Origin: Stenogyne calaminthoides
Lineage: Eukaryota; Streptophyta; Magnoliopsida; Lamiales; Lamiaceae
Length of the DNA stretch: 64,000 nucleotides
NCBI GenBank assembly: GCA_037126765.1
Contig: JBBCBC010000007.1
Span: forward strand, 26,235,667-26,299,666
Direction of reading: 5' to 3'
Part shown: positions 34,074-47,195 of the stretch, piece by piece
Numbering within the stretch: the stretch's first letter is position 1
Layout: each line of letters starts with the position of its first letter
Position numbers and translations under genes: made by a program
Notes under the pieces: generated by a model
What the model was told of the DNA's origin: nothing
Database searches by the model: none
The model's input: the letters and a program-made list of their open reading frames with translations, nothing else

Positions 34074-35910
34074 TGTTGGGATTATACTGAAAAGTATGCT
34101 TTTATTTTGTATAATCAAAACTGAATTTCGGACTTATTTACTGAAATAAATTATTTATCACTGATGCTTTAAATATCATTGAATGTTACATATATTTACT
34201 GCATAACTGTTCAATAAATAGTACGTGTTACATTGTAGTTAATTTAGTGATACCAGATCACAGAAGATTAACTTAACGGTTCCTTATAACCAAAAGTACA
34301 CCATTCACGACCTAGATGGAAATGAACAGTCCATCGTGAAAGGTTGAAGTGTAAGGCTCAGATTGGCTTGTCTTGACCAAGAGATTACACTAGTGCATGA
34401 CTGATGCACTGAATAAGACTTACAGGAGGAAAAATTCTTCAGCACTGAACTAGGAAGAATTAGACCTCAGTGGTTCGTTATTTCTTAATCTTCGCTCCTT
34501 AAATAGGATCGCGTATGGTTATTAATTATTGCTTTGACTTATTACGGGTAGAGAATCAACGAGATTCAATACTTTATATCTTGGGTAATATTATTGGTCA
34601 CATGCGATTGCTAAGATTTAATACGGAGAATCATGTGCAAGTACGCTTGTTCGATTTGCCCCCTTGGGAGGTTCATAAGATTTATCATACCAAATCTTGC
34701 AAGTGGAACTAGTTTCCGGTATGGATAATAATGTTGAACCGTTCCTTAACCAAGGACAAAAGATATTAATTAATGGAAAGCTATTTCAGTGGCTTGAATT
34801 AATTAATGGGCTAGATAATCTTAAACACGGGAAATAATAACCTGAGCCATATTGACTGTAATATGGGTTAAGATGGATAGTGCAATATTAATTATGTAGT
34901 GAGATTAATTAATATTTATGGGCTTGAATAATATTGTGGCTCAATATTGATAATTCAAGATCCATTGGAAGGTCCAATTTTAATTCTCCTAAAGGCCCCC
35001 CAAGTAGCCCAACATAAAGTTCAATAACTGAAAAATGTGTTTAAAAATAAAATAAATTTGTTGCTTATTTTTCCTCATAATTTTCGAAAATTATGAATAA
35101 AAGGGGAGAAAGATTTTCTTTGAATTTTGTTATGGAATGAAGATATGTATTCTTGGAATACAAGATTATCTCATTAAATTCAAGAAATCTCCCACTTGGT
35201 TATTCATATGTGATTTTCGAAATTTTTGAAATAAAAGGGAAAGAAAGATTTTCTTGATTTTCTTGAAAATATATTATGGAAGATATGTATTTCTTGAAAT
35301 GCAAGTATATCTCATAAATTCAAGAAGATCCAAATCTTGGATTCTTGTCTCTTGATTTTCGAAAATATTGCCATAACAAGATGAGGTGGGATTTTTGTGG
35401 AATATTTTAATTATGGAGAAAAGAATATAGGAGATATATTCAAGATTTCTTGGAGATCAAGAAAAGATTTTCCCACATTGATTTTTCCTCAAAATTTCGA
35501 CCACCACCCCATCTATAAATAGGGGATGATTCTTTCATTCCCAAGTACAATTCCATGTGTGGAAAAATTAGTAAATCCACAAAGGTGGTGCAACAAAGTT
35601 TATTTTTCCTTTTGTTAATTGTTCGCGAGCATCCTTCCACCGGATTGCCGAGTAAGGATTAGGGAATACTTGGGAAGGCTTTTTGGTGTGTTTAATCGAC
35701 GAGACCATTGCCACTCCAAGAGGTTAGTTCACGTAAACTCGTAGTAATTCCGCATGCGTAGGATTTACGTGAACTGTTTATATGCATGATTTGTTGTTGA
35801 ATTATTATTTGAATTAATATAGGATTAATTCATGCTAGTAATAATTGTTAGAATTAAATTTGTATTTAAATATTCATCCCGAATAGATCCGTGCAATTAA
35901 TTCCCCAACA
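34074..35910 (+). repeat. 5' LTR of copia B
   Basis: 1837 bp. A TATA box (CTATAAATAG at about 35513) sits about 400 bp before the LTR end. By eye the partner LTR at 41476-43319 differs at scattered bases and small indels only. Confidence 0.93.
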
Positions 35911-37430
35911 ACTGGTATCAGAGCCTCGGTTTCGGGCTTTGAATTTTAAATTGTAATTTAATTCGTTTTCATTAAATTTGAAATTGGATAGTAGAATTGC
36001 TAGATCTTTTTTGTAGGTATCCAATTGTCATGGAATTTAATGTGTTTATTTATGCATGCATATAAATTGTGATTTTTAATTCGATTAGCTTCGAATTCGT
36101 TTTTTGCTCGCGGAGAAAATCCACGAGTAGATTAGGATTTGTTTGATTTGATCAATGTAATAGACTAGTCTAGATCTAGGTTTATTTATTTTTTATAAAT
36201 AAATTGTAACCGGATCGGAAACGGAGGCGGAGATGAAGAATTAAAGGATAGATCCGAAACTGCGTGGCGGCGGCGTGCGCGTGCGTTAAAGGAGGCACGC
36301 CGCTTGACGCGAACGCACGCATGGGCGCATGGGCGTGGGGGCGAGGCCGAGGGCCGAAGGCGAGGGTCGCTATAAGTACAAGACGGGCGGGCGCATAGGG
36401 CGCAACTGCACCGCGGCGCGACGGGCGGATGGGCGCAAGCGCCACGGGATGTTCCCGCCGAAGTTCCACGGGCGAGGCGAGGGTCGAAGGCCGCCTGATG
36501 CGCGAGGGTACGCTTCCGCCGAGGCCGACTCTGCGGTCCGCCGAGGTCGCCGAAATGCACCGATCTGGCGCGCTGTTCCAAGGGGCACGGACGCGGTCGC
36601 TCGGCCAAGGGGCCAGCCGGATGCGGACGTGCATCCCGACTGCGAGCTACTTGGCGTGGCGTTTCGAGACGGAGTTCTTTTCGAGACGATCGAGTGGGAG
36701 AAATTCAAGACGGCATTTCTTCAAAATCAAGCCAAGAAAAATCAAACCATGACAATTGGATAATTTGTGCCCAATATGTTTATTTTTCCGCTATGCTTGA
36801 TTTATTGTTGTGATTTCTTGTGTTTTATTTAATTTGTTTAAATGTGTTTGCATGAGAATTGCCCAATGAAAAATCTCACCTTAAAAAATTACTAAGTATG
36901 TTTAAATAATTAATTGACAATTTTATTCCGGATAATAAAATTGAATTAATTTTGACCTCCATGATTTATTTATTTGTGAATTCTTTTGGAGAAATTCCCC
37001 CCACGGGACGGTCAAAAGATAGCTTTTACATGAATAAATTCAAGATGGATGATTGTGGATTACTACTAGTGGCGACGATGATCCTCCCCACGAGGCTCGT
37101 TGAAAGTGAAATAATAATTCTGTATTTAATCATGGTTATTACTTAGGTATAAAATTGATATGCATATACTTCCCCGAAGTCCCTGTCAATTTTATATTGG
37201 TCAAGTGGGAGCCAACTATTAATCTGGATATTAAAGGTTTGTAACTATTTTTGTTTATAACCTGCTTGAATGTGTTTAAATAATGACCCACCCCACGTGG
37301 CTTATTTAAACTGTTTTGAGATGTTAGCTGATGCATGTTCATATTTTTTTTGAGATTTTAATATGAAACATGTGATCGAATTTTGTGATATATTTGTGCT
37401 TATGCATATTATTATTTATTTCAGGTCATC
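35911..37430 (+). other. Untranslated leader of copia B with a GC-rich island
   Basis: The leader runs from the primer site to the gag start. Bases about 36190-36720 are strikingly GC-rich (words such as 'cggcggcgtgcgcgtgcg') between AT-rich flanks, and are open in several frames on both strands for 100-150 codons. The overlapping frames have no recognisable domain. The rest, up to 37430, is AT-rich with no gene. Confidence 0.6.
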
Positions 37431-40400
37431 ATGTCACAACCTTTTAATCCACTGTTATATACACTCAAAGAACACCAATTAACTGGTGACAACTATAATG
37501 TTTGGAAACGAAATATGAGTTTTGTCCTACCTGCACAAGAACATCATTGGGTTCTTGATGTACCCAAGCCCCGTAAGCCTACTGATGAATCAGCTAATGC
37601 GGAAAGATACTTGTATAATATTTGGGAGCAGGCCAATGAACCCATGAAACGTGTAATCTTGACTTCACTGTCTGATGATTTGAGACACATTCATGAAGGT
37701 GTTGAGTCTGCTGCAGAAATTATACAAAGTCTTGAAGAAATATTTTTAACAAAAGACCGCATGATCAATCAGTTTAAAAATGACGACGTGGCCAGGCTAA
37801 AGATGGCTGAGGGAACACCCGTAAGGGAGCATGTTCTCAGAATTAAACGCCATTTTGAAAAACTGGCTTATCTTGGTACTAAGTATTGTGATGAGGCCCA
37901 AATCGAATTTCTTTCGCTAACTCTTCCAAGGTGCTTCGATGGGTTTTACTGTAGTTTTGTGATGAGTGATCACATGTTTACTATGGACATTCTACAAGAA
38001 GCATTGGAGAAAATAGAGAAGCATTTAGGAAAGAAAGACGAAGCATTGGTGACCAAAAGTCTTTTCTCAAGATCTAGGCCAATGGAAGACAAGTCTCAAG
38101 AAAAGGAAAGTGGTCAGAACCAAAGCAAACTCATCACTAAGAAAAGTGAGAGAAAGACAGCTAGCTGCATGGGTGTCAAGAAAGTACCAAAAGGAAAATG
38201 TTTTAACTGCGGTGAAAAGGGACATAGGAGGTCAGCCTGTTCCAAACCCAAAAGGAATGGAAAGAAAGGTAATTCTCACGCGCTAGTTGTTGAAACTTGC
38301 TTAGCGGCTTATGCCTCCCATTTATGGGTGGTGGATACGGGGTCCACTGATCATGTTTGTTTCACTTTACAGGGGTTCAAGCGGACCCGACAACTTAGTG
38401 AGAGTAAGATCCTCATCACACTGGGAAATGCTACGAGAGTGGCAGCTGAAGCAGTGGGAGAAGTGCACCTGTCTTTTGAAGACAAAGTTTTAATTTTAAG
38501 AGATGTTCTTTACGTTTCGAATTTTAGAAAGAATTTAATTTTAGTTTCTAAACTTTACCTTGATGGATATTCGGTTACTTTTAATAAAGTTGTTACCATT
38601 TCTCTTTATGATAAATTTATCTGTCTTGGAGCGTTGTCGAATAATCTCTATACAATTAACTGTGCACACCACTCACAAAATGCATCCTATAACACATCAA
38701 CTATTTCCGAGAAAAGAAAACGTTCATCAGACGTGAACGAGACACTTCTATGGCATCTAAGATTGGGACATATTAATCCAAAGAGGATCCAAAGGTTGGT
38801 GAAACACGGTTCACTGGAGTTTCTCCAAGTTGAACCAATTCCAACCTGTGAATCATGTTTGGAGGGTAAAATGACCAAGAGGGCATTCGGAGCCAAGGGG
38901 AGTAGAGCCAAAGAAGTGTTAGAAATCGTTCACACAGACGTATGTGGTCTAATGTCAACCAAAGCAAGGGGAGGTTATGAGTATTTCGTCACTTTTATTG
39001 ATGACTACTCAAGGTACGATTATATTTTCCTTATGAAGCATAAATCTGAGACCTTTGAGAAATTCAAAGAATTTATGGCTCAAGTAGAGAATCATAGGGA
39101 AAAACGTATCAAGTCTCTACGATCCGATCGTGGAGGCGAGTACCTCAGCGATGAGTTTTTGAACTACTTATCTGATAAAGGGATTGCATCCCAAATTAAT
39201 CGCACCGGAACCCCTCAATAAAACGGGGTTGCAGAGTGAAGAAATGAACTCTTTTTTGAATGGTTAGATCTATGATGAGTTATCGGATCTTCCCAAGTCG
39301 CTTAAGTCATGCCTTGAAACACAATGACCTACATTCTGAACTTGGTGCCATCCAAATCGGTTCCCAAAACTCCCAAAGAATTGTGGGCAAGCCCAGTTTG
39401 AGACACATGAAAATTTGGGGGTGTCCGACCTACGTGTTAGACAAGGAAGCCGGAAAATTGGATCCTCGATCAGAATTAAGGTTGTTTGTAGGATACCCCG
39501 AGGGAACAAAAGGGTGTATGTTCTATGGTCCCAAAGATCAAAAGGTGGTAATAAGCACCCACTTTAGATTTTTGGAAGAAGACTATATGAACAAAAAAAG
39601 AAGACCAGTATGATATTACCTTAAATGAGCTAAGGGGGCTAACCTCAGTGCCAACTGTACAAGATGACATACCAAACGACACACTTACACAACCGGAACC
39701 TCATCGTAGTGGGAGGGTTGTGAGACAGCCCGAGAGATTCATGGGGATAGGAGAGTCCTCGGACTTAATTCCCGGACAAGACGAATCAGACCCATGGACA
39801 TATGACGAGGCAATCCAAGACAAGGATGCAGTTTCTTGACAAACAACAATGAAAGCCGAAATGGGTTTTATGGATCATAATAGAGTGTGGGAGCTAGTCG
39901 AACCACTTAATGGGGTCAAACCCATTGGTTGCAAGTGGGTATACAAGAGAAAAAGAGGCCCGGACGGGAAGGTGGAAACCTTCAAGGCAAGGCTTGTGGA
40001 AAAAGGTTATACAAAGAAAGAAGGGATCGACTCTGAGGAAACTTTTTTACCTGTAGCAATTCTAAAGTCCATCCGAATTCTCTTGTCGATTGCTGCGCAT
40101 CTCGACTTTGAAATCTGGCAAATGGATGTTAAGACGGCTTTCCTTAACAGAAGTCTTGATGAAGAAATCTATATGCAACAACCCCAAGGCTTCATTGAAA
40201 AAGGCCAAGAACACCTAGTTTGTAAGCTCATGAAGTCCATTTACGGACTCAAATAGGCATCCAGAGCTTGGAACCAATGTTTTGATCATGTTATAAAGTC
40301 TTATGGGTTTGATCAAAACGAGTTCGAAAGTTATGTGTACAAAAAGCGTGTCGGAACTGCATTGGTATTCTTAGTACTATACGTAGACGACATTCTGATC

Positions 40401-41359
40401 ATCGGGAACGATGTAAAGGTGTTATCAGACGTAAGGGCATGGCTTTCAAAATAGTTTGATATGAAGGACTTAGGGGAAGCCGGACACATCCTTGGGATCA
40501 AGATCACTCGAGATCGCAAGAAAAGGATGATAGGCTTATCGCAAGCTTCATACATAGACACTGTCTTGAAACGATTCAAAGATGCAGATTCCAAGAAAGG
40601 CTTCGCCTTTTCGGACATGGAATCCATCTATCCAAGGAAATGTGGCCTAAGACACAAAAAGGAGATAGATGACATGAAAGAAATTCCTTATGCTTCTACC
40701 GTCGGAATCCTTATGTATGCAATGTCAGGTACGAGACCGATATATCTTTTTTTGGCATGTTGGCATGATATCAAAGTAACCTAGGAAAGAACATTGATCT
40801 ACGCTAAAAACATTCCAAGTATCCTAAAAGAACTCGAGATAGAATGTTGTTTTATCGATCGATAGTCTAATCCCCATCGACTACTCGGACTCGGTTTCCA
40901 ATCGGACTTAGATTCCGTAAAATCTACCTCCCAGAGTGTGTTTTGCATGGGGGAGGAGCCATGACATGGAGAAGCGTTAAGCGAAAATGCATCGCAGATT
41001 TTACCATGGAAGCGAATATGTAGCTATTTTGCGAGGCAAAAAAAGAAAGCGGTTTGGCTCAAGAACTTCCTAGTGGACTTGGACGTAGTTCCGAATTTGC
41101 CCAAAGACAATCATCATTTTATTGTGACAATGCCGAGCAAATTGCAAATTCAAGGGAACCAAGAGCCCACAAGGCCAAAGAAACACATTGAAAGGAAATA
41201 CCATCTTATACGAGAAATCGTTAAGAGAGGAAATATAGAGATGGCAAAGATCGCGTCGAAGACAACTTAGCGTATCCATTCACAAAGGGTCCGCCTCGTA
41301 ATACATTCGAGAGACATGTGAAAGGAATGGGTGTCAAGATCACCGCTAATCTGCTTTGA
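37431..41359 (+). pseudogene. Copia B gag-pol polyprotein
   Basis: From ATG 37431 an open frame of 596 codons encodes gag (LTGDNYNVWKRNM), a CCHC knuckle (CFNCGEKGHRRSAC), the aspartic protease (WVVDTGSTDHVC) and the first part of integrase (HLRLGH, CESCLEGK, HTDVCG, FIDDYSRY, RSDRGGEYL). It stops at 39219. Frames then continue through integrase end, reverse transcriptase (KWVYKRKRGPDG, MDVKTAFLN, LYVDDILIIGND) and RNase H (KHIERKYHLIREIV). Stops include TAA and TGA near 39219-39240, TGA at about 39837, TAG at about 40254 and about 40453, plus frameshifts in RNase H. The product cannot be made whole. Confidence 0.92.
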
Positions 41360-41475
41360 GTATAAGTGGGATAAATTATTAGGTTCGTGCGGTGACATTA
41401 TATGTCACGTATTAGAACTACACGAGACATCTTTGTAGTATACTTAAAAGCGCACTTTGAGTATAAGTGGGAGAT

Positions 41476-43319
41476 TGTTGGGATTATCTTTGAAAGTATG
41501 CTTTTACTTTGTATAATCAAAAACCAATTTTGGACTTATTTATTTATGAAATAAAATATTTATCACCGATGCTTTAAATATCATTGAATGTTACATATAT
41601 TTACTTTGATAACTGTTCAATAAATAAGACGTGTTACATTGTAGTTAATTTAGTGATACCGATCACGTAAGATTAAATTAACGGTTTCTTGTAACCAAAA
41701 GTACACCATTCACGACCTAGATGGAAATGAACAGATCCATCGTGAAAGGTTGAAGTGTAAGGCTCGATTGACTTGTCTTGACCAAGAGATTACACTAGTG
41801 CATGACCGATGCCTTTGAATAGGACCTCTGGGAGGACAAATTCTTGAAAGACCGAACTAGGAAGAATTAGACCTCGGTGGTTCGTTATTTCTTAATCTTC
41901 GCTCCTTAAATAGGATCGCCGTGGTTTAGTAATTATTGCTTTGACTTATTACGGGTAGAGAATCAACGAGATTCAATACTTTATATCTTGGGCAATATTA
42001 TTGGTCACATGCGATTGCTAAGATTTAATACGGAGAATCGTGTGCAAGTACGCTTGTTCGATTTGCCCCCTTGGGAGGTTCATAAGATTTATCATACCAA
42101 ATCTTGCAAGTGGAACTAGTTTCCTGTATGGATAATAATGTTGAACCGTTCCTTAACCAAGGACAAAAGATATTAATTAATGGAAAGCTATTTCAAAGGG
42201 CTTGAATTAATTAATGGGCTAGATAATCTTAAACACGGAAATGATAACCGGAGCCATATTGACTGTAATATGGGTTAAGATGGATAGTGCAATATTAATT
42301 ATGTAGTGGGATTAATTAATATTTATGGGCTTGAATAATATTGTGGCTCAATATTGATAATTCAAGATCCATTGGAAGGTCCAATCTTAATTCTCCTAAA
42401 GGCCCCCCAAGTAGCCCAACATAAAGTCCAATAACCTCGAAAAAGGTGTTTAAAAATAAAATAAATCATTGCTTATTTTTCCTCATAATTTTTCAAAAAT
42501 TATGAATAAAAGGGAGAAAGATTTTCTTTGAATTTTGTTATGGAATGAAGATATGTATTCTTGGAATACAAGATTATCTCATTAAATTCAAGAAATCTCC
42601 CACTTGGTTATTCATATGTGATTTTCGAATTTTTTGAAATAAAAGGGAAAGAAAGATTTTCTTGATTTTCTTGAAAAGATATTATGGAAGATATGTATTT
42701 CTTGAAATGCAAGTATATCTCATAAATTCAAGAAGGTCCAAATCTTGGATTCTTGTCTCTTGATTTTCGAAAATATTGCCATAACAAGATGAGGTGGGAT
42801 TTTTGTAGAATATTTTAATTATGGAGAAAAGAATATATGAGATATATTCAAGATTTCTTGGAGATCAAGAAAAGATTTTCCCACATTGGTTTTTCCTCAA
42901 AATTTCGACCACCACCCTATCTATAAATAGGGGATGATTCTTTCATTCCCAAGTACAATTTCATGTGCTGGAAAAATTAGTAAATCCACAAAGGTGGTGC
43001 AACAAAATTTATTTTTCCTTTTGTTAATTGTTCGCGAGCATCCTTCCACCGGATTGTCGAGCAAGGACTAGGGAATACTTGGGAAGGCTTTTTGGTGTGT
43101 TTAATCGATGAGACCATTGCCACTCCAAGAGGTTAGTTGACGTAAACTCGTAGTAATTCCGCATGCGTAGGATTTACGTGAACTATTTACATCCATGATT
43201 TGTTGTTGAATTATTATTTGAATTAATATAGGATTAATTCATGCTAGTAATAATTGTTAGAATTAAATTTGTATTTAAATATTCATCCCGAATAGATCCG
43301 TGGAATTAATTCCCCAACA
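41476..43319 (+). repeat. 3' LTR of copia B
   Basis: 1844 bp partner of 34074-35910, with the same TG/CA ends and TATA box, ending at the AGCAG duplication. Confidence 0.93.
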
Positions 43320-43324
43320 AGCAG

Positions 43325-46300
43325 TCCATTGGAGTCGTGAGTGTTAGATTCTGGAGCATCGTTTCATTCGTGCAGCAGTGCTGACGTAATGGAAAAGTAC
43401 ACTCCGGGAACTTTGGGAGGGTTTATCTAGCTGATGATGAGCCTCTGGAAATCAAAGGGAAGGGGAATGTTCGGATTAAGACACCAAATGGGACTGTGTT
43501 ACAATTGAAAGATGTGAGACATATTCCTGGTTTGAAGAGGAATTTGATTTCAGTTGGTCAACTTGATGACGAGGGCTACAAGGTGACCTTTGGGTGTAAC
43601 TCGTGGAAGATATCCAAAGGTGTCATGGTAGTGGCTCGTGGAAATAAAGAGGGGACGTTGTATATGACAGGCAACACCCGGGATAGCATTGCTCTTGCAA
43701 GTGAAAAAGGGAATGCAAATTTGTGGCATTGTCATCTAGGCCACATGAGTGAAAAGGGGATGAAAGTTATGTGCTCGAAGGGTAAACTGCCAGACCTCAA
43801 GACAGTTGACATTGGTTTGTGTGAGGACTGTGTATTCGGAAAATAGAAAAGGGTGAGTTTTTCGAAGGGAGGCAGGGCTTTGAAGAAGCAGAAGCTGGAG
43901 TTAGTTCAGCACAAGTGACATCCCTTGGTGGAGCATCATATTACATGACTTTCATTGACGACTGTACGAGGAAGGTATGGGTTTATTTCTTGAAAAATAA
44001 GTCTGATGCCTTTAATGCTTTCAGGAAATGGAAGGCTCTTGTAGAAACTAAAACGGGTCTCAAGGTGAAGTGTTTGAGATCCGATAATGGTGGAGAGTAC
44101 GAGCTCCGTGAGTTCAAAGGATTCTGTGAGGCGAATGGAATCCAAATGGAGAAAACCGTGAGAGGAACCCCACAACAGAATGGCGTGGCAGAACGTATGA
44201 ACAGGACCCTATGTGAACGTGCTAGAAGCATGAGATTGAAGTGTGGGCTGCCAAAGATGTTTTGGGCAGAGGCAGTTAACACAACAACTTACTTGATAAA
44301 CAGAGGACCCTCAACTCCTTTGGAAAATGGCATACCAGAGGAGGCCTGGTCGGGAAAGGAGGTAAATCTGTCTTTTCTTCGAGTATTTGGGTGTGTTGCA
44401 CATGTTCATGTTGATTCTATGAGTAGAGTAAGTTGGATACAAAATCTGTTAAGTGTACGTTTGTTGGATATGGCGGTGATGAATTTGGCTATCAATTTTG
44501 GGATGAGAAAAACCGAAAGGTGATTCGTAGTCGAGATGTCATATTTAATGAACAGGTGATGTACAAAGACAGGTTGGGGAAATCCAAAGAAGGTGGTTCT
44601 GAGTCTCAGGTTGTGGAGTTAGACATTTCGAACTCGGGTGGGAGCAAAGGGGTTCTAGATGATCAGGTGATTGTTGAGGAAGAACCAAGTACACCACCAC
44701 CAACAATTCTGCTGCGGAGATCCACGAGGGATCGGAGATCTCCTGATAGGTATTCACCCTCCCTTCATTATTTATTGTTAACTGATGGTGGTGAACCTGA
44801 ATGTTATGCAGAGGCCACACATATTGAACAGGGGGACAAGTGGAAACTTGCAATGGATGATGAGATGAATTCATTGATGACCAACGGAACTTGGGAGCTA
44901 GTTGAGCTTCCTAAGGGCAAGAAAACACTGCAAAACAAGTGGGTTTACAGAATAAAAGAGGAGGCTGATGGAAGCAAACACTACAAGGCAAGATTGGTTG
45001 TGAAGGGGTTTCAGCAGAAACATGGTATTGACTATACCGATGTTTTTACTCCAGTGGTGAAGCTAACTACCATTCGATTAGTTCTGAGTCTGGTGGCTGC
45101 AGAAAATTTGGTGTTAGAACAAATGGATGTGAAAACCGTCTTTCTTCATGGTGATTTAGATGAGGACATCTACATGAAGCAACCGGAGGGATACTTGTCT
45201 AAGGGGAGTAGTGAGCTAGTTTGCAAGTTGAAGAAGAGCTTGTACGGTCTGAAACAAGCTCCATTACAGTGGTACAAGAAGTTTGATGGGTTCATGCACG
45301 AGATTAAGATCAATAAGTGTTAGGCTGACCATTGCTATTACTTCAAGAGGTATGATGATGGTTATTACATTTTTTTGCTATTATATGTTGATGACATGTT
45401 GATAGCAGACTCTAGTGCTCGGGAGGTGAGCAAGTTGAAGGAAAAATTGTCTGAAAGGTTTGCTATGAAGGACCTTGGAGAGGCCAAGCAAATCTTGGGT
45501 ATGCGAATCGATCGTGACAAGGTGGCAGGAAAGTTGTATCTTTCACAGGCTGAATACATAAAGAAAGTCTTGGAGAGATTTAGTATGGAAGATGCAAAAC
45601 TAGTTCGGGTTCCGTTGGGAAGTCAGTTCAAGCTATCCAACAAGGACTCACCTAGTAGCGAAGAGGAGCGGACCTACATGCAAAACACTCCGTATGCTTT
45701 AGCAATTAGAAGTTTGATGTATGCTATGGTGTGTACAAGACCTGATATTGCACAAGCAGTGGGAGTTGTTAGCCGGTTTATGGGCAATCCGGGTAAACAA
45801 CATTGGGAGGCAGTGAAGTGGATCCTAAGGTACTTGAGAGGTACTACTAAACAAGCTTTGTGCTTTGAGGGCAAAAGCGTTGGGTTGGCAGGATATGTTG
45901 ATGCAGACTTGACATCAAATGATCTCGACAAAAGAAGGAATACTACAGGGTATGTGTTTATTTTTTGGTGGTACAACTATCTCTTGGGCTTCTAAGTTGC
46001 AAAAGATCGTAGCTCAGTCCCTGCAGAAGCAGAGTACGTTGCAGTTACTGAGGCTAGTAAAGAAATGGTTTGGTTGCAGAATCTGTCGTGTGAGTTGGGG
46101 AAGGAGCAAAATGATAGTATTCTGTATAGTGACAGTCAGAGTGCTATTCACTTGGCGAAGAATTCGGCCTTTCACTCGAGAACGAAGCACATTGAGTTGA
46201 GGTATCATTACATTCGTTACCTCATCGAGAACAAGATCTTACAACTGATGAAGATCCGGGGAAGTGAGAATCCTGCTGACATGTTGACTAAGGTTGTGAC

Positions 46301-46355
46301 CTTAGAGAAGTTGAAGTTATGCATGACTTCAATCGCCTTTGGAAACCGAGCATAA
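43325..46355 (+). pseudogene. Copia A pol (right part of the polyprotein)
   Basis: It resumes with the protease motif LDSGASFHSCSS (about 43346), then the integrase zinc and catalytic regions (LWHCHLGH, FIDDCTRKVWVYF, CLRSDNGGEY, GTPQQNGVAERMN), reverse transcriptase (NKWVYRIKEE, QMDVKTVFLHGDL, LYVDDMLIAD) and RNase H (YSDSQSAIHLAKN, ADMLTK). Breaks: a one-base frameshift near 43415, TAG at about 43843, a frameshift at about 44430, TAG at about 45321, and a frameshift at about 45965. The element is inactive. Confidence 0.92.
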
Positions 46356-46436
46356 GGCCCAAAGACTACTACCAAAGGAGAGAAACCGTTGGAACGGGGG
46401 AGACAAGTTACGATTGGAGTCGGCCTCGTGAGAGAT

Positions 46437-46849
46437 TGTTGGGTTGTGGAGCCCGAGTCGGAGAAGGATCCAAAGAAGGGCGCAGGCGCCGACCATGGTG
46501 TTAGGTCGAGCATTTTGCCGACCAAAGGAGGTCGAGCGCGACGGAGACCAGAGCATTGAGGCGCCGAGTCGACGATTGATTCAATGGAACCGCTCGACCA
46601 AGGCCCGTGGTCGAAGCGGGTTCCGCACTGCAAGGGCGTGAATTAGGGCTTTTGCCCATGTCTCATTTAAATACATTGACTCATTGTATTTGCCTTTTTT
46701 ATTTAAAAAACACACGAAAAATAGTGAATCTCCCGGCTTAAGAAGGCCCCCTGCATTTAGTCATTCCCGTTTAACCCAGAACCAAATTGTTTGTCTCTAA
46801 ATTCCTAGTTCTATTATTTTCTCCATAATTGCTTGTTTAATTCCTAACA
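46437..46849 (+). repeat. 3' LTR of copia A
   Basis: 413 bp; same ends as 32783-33196, followed directly by the CCATT duplication. Confidence 0.93.
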
Positions 46850-47127
46850 CCATTACTTATATTTTATACAACCCCCAATATAATTATAGATGACATGAAA
46901 ATAACCTTGTTTATTAATACTAATTTGGATCCTTCTGGTATGTTTCTTAAATGTGATATAAAGTAAACTAACATTACGATCATTTACGAAAGAAAAATAA
47001 AATTCCCAGCACCCTTTCCTTTTCTATGGATAATATTGCACTAATGTACAAATTTTCCATTCTAAATTTATACTCCTATTAAAATTTAGTCCATCCCGCG
47101 AAAGACATATAATGAAATAAATCAATA

Positions 47128-47195
47128 TCCTTGTGGCAAGGCGCATGTGCTTGTGCTCAGCCAACTTGGGTTCGATTCCCCATCTTGACAATTTC
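47128..47195 (+). repeat. tRNA-like sequence with a perfect B box
   Basis: 'ttgggttcgattcccca' contains GGTTCGATTCC, a perfect RNA polymerase III B box with complementary arms as in a T-psi-C stem. An A-box-like 'tggcaaggcgc' lies about 45 bases upstream. The acceptor stem does not pair. It is likely the head of a SINE or a tRNA relic captured in the right half of the CACTA element. Confidence 0.4.

Larger units (their letters stand above)
34074..43319 (+). mobile_element. Angela-type Ty1/copia element (B), 9.2 kb
   Basis: LTRs 34074-35910 and 41476-43319 run TGTTGGGATTAT... to ...TTCCCCAACA. AGCAG flanks the unit (34069-34073 and 43320-43324). The primer site 'ctggtatcagagcc' follows the left LTR and a purine tract 'aagtgggaga' precedes the right one. 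The very long LTRs and the gag-pol text fit the Angela lineage. It landed in the gag-protease region of copia A, so it is the youngest of the three nested elements. Confidence 0.93.
32783..46849 (+). mobile_element. Tork-type Ty1/copia element (A), interrupted by element B
   Basis: LTRs are 32783-33196 and 46437-46849, both running TGTTGGGTTGTGGAGCC to ATTCCTAACA. CCATT flanks the whole unit (32778-32782 and 46850-46854). A primer site of initiator-Met-tRNA type (ctggtatcaagagc) follows the left LTR. Coding order is gag, protease, integrase, reverse transcriptase, RNase H, which defines copia. It is inserted in the CACTA element and in turn hosts element B at 34074-43319. Confidence 0.93.

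Noticed and set aside
36182..36763. Overlapping 100-150-codon frames on both strands
   Set aside because: GC-rich DNA lacks stop codons by chance; the frames overlap each other, have no domain and lie in the copia B leader.
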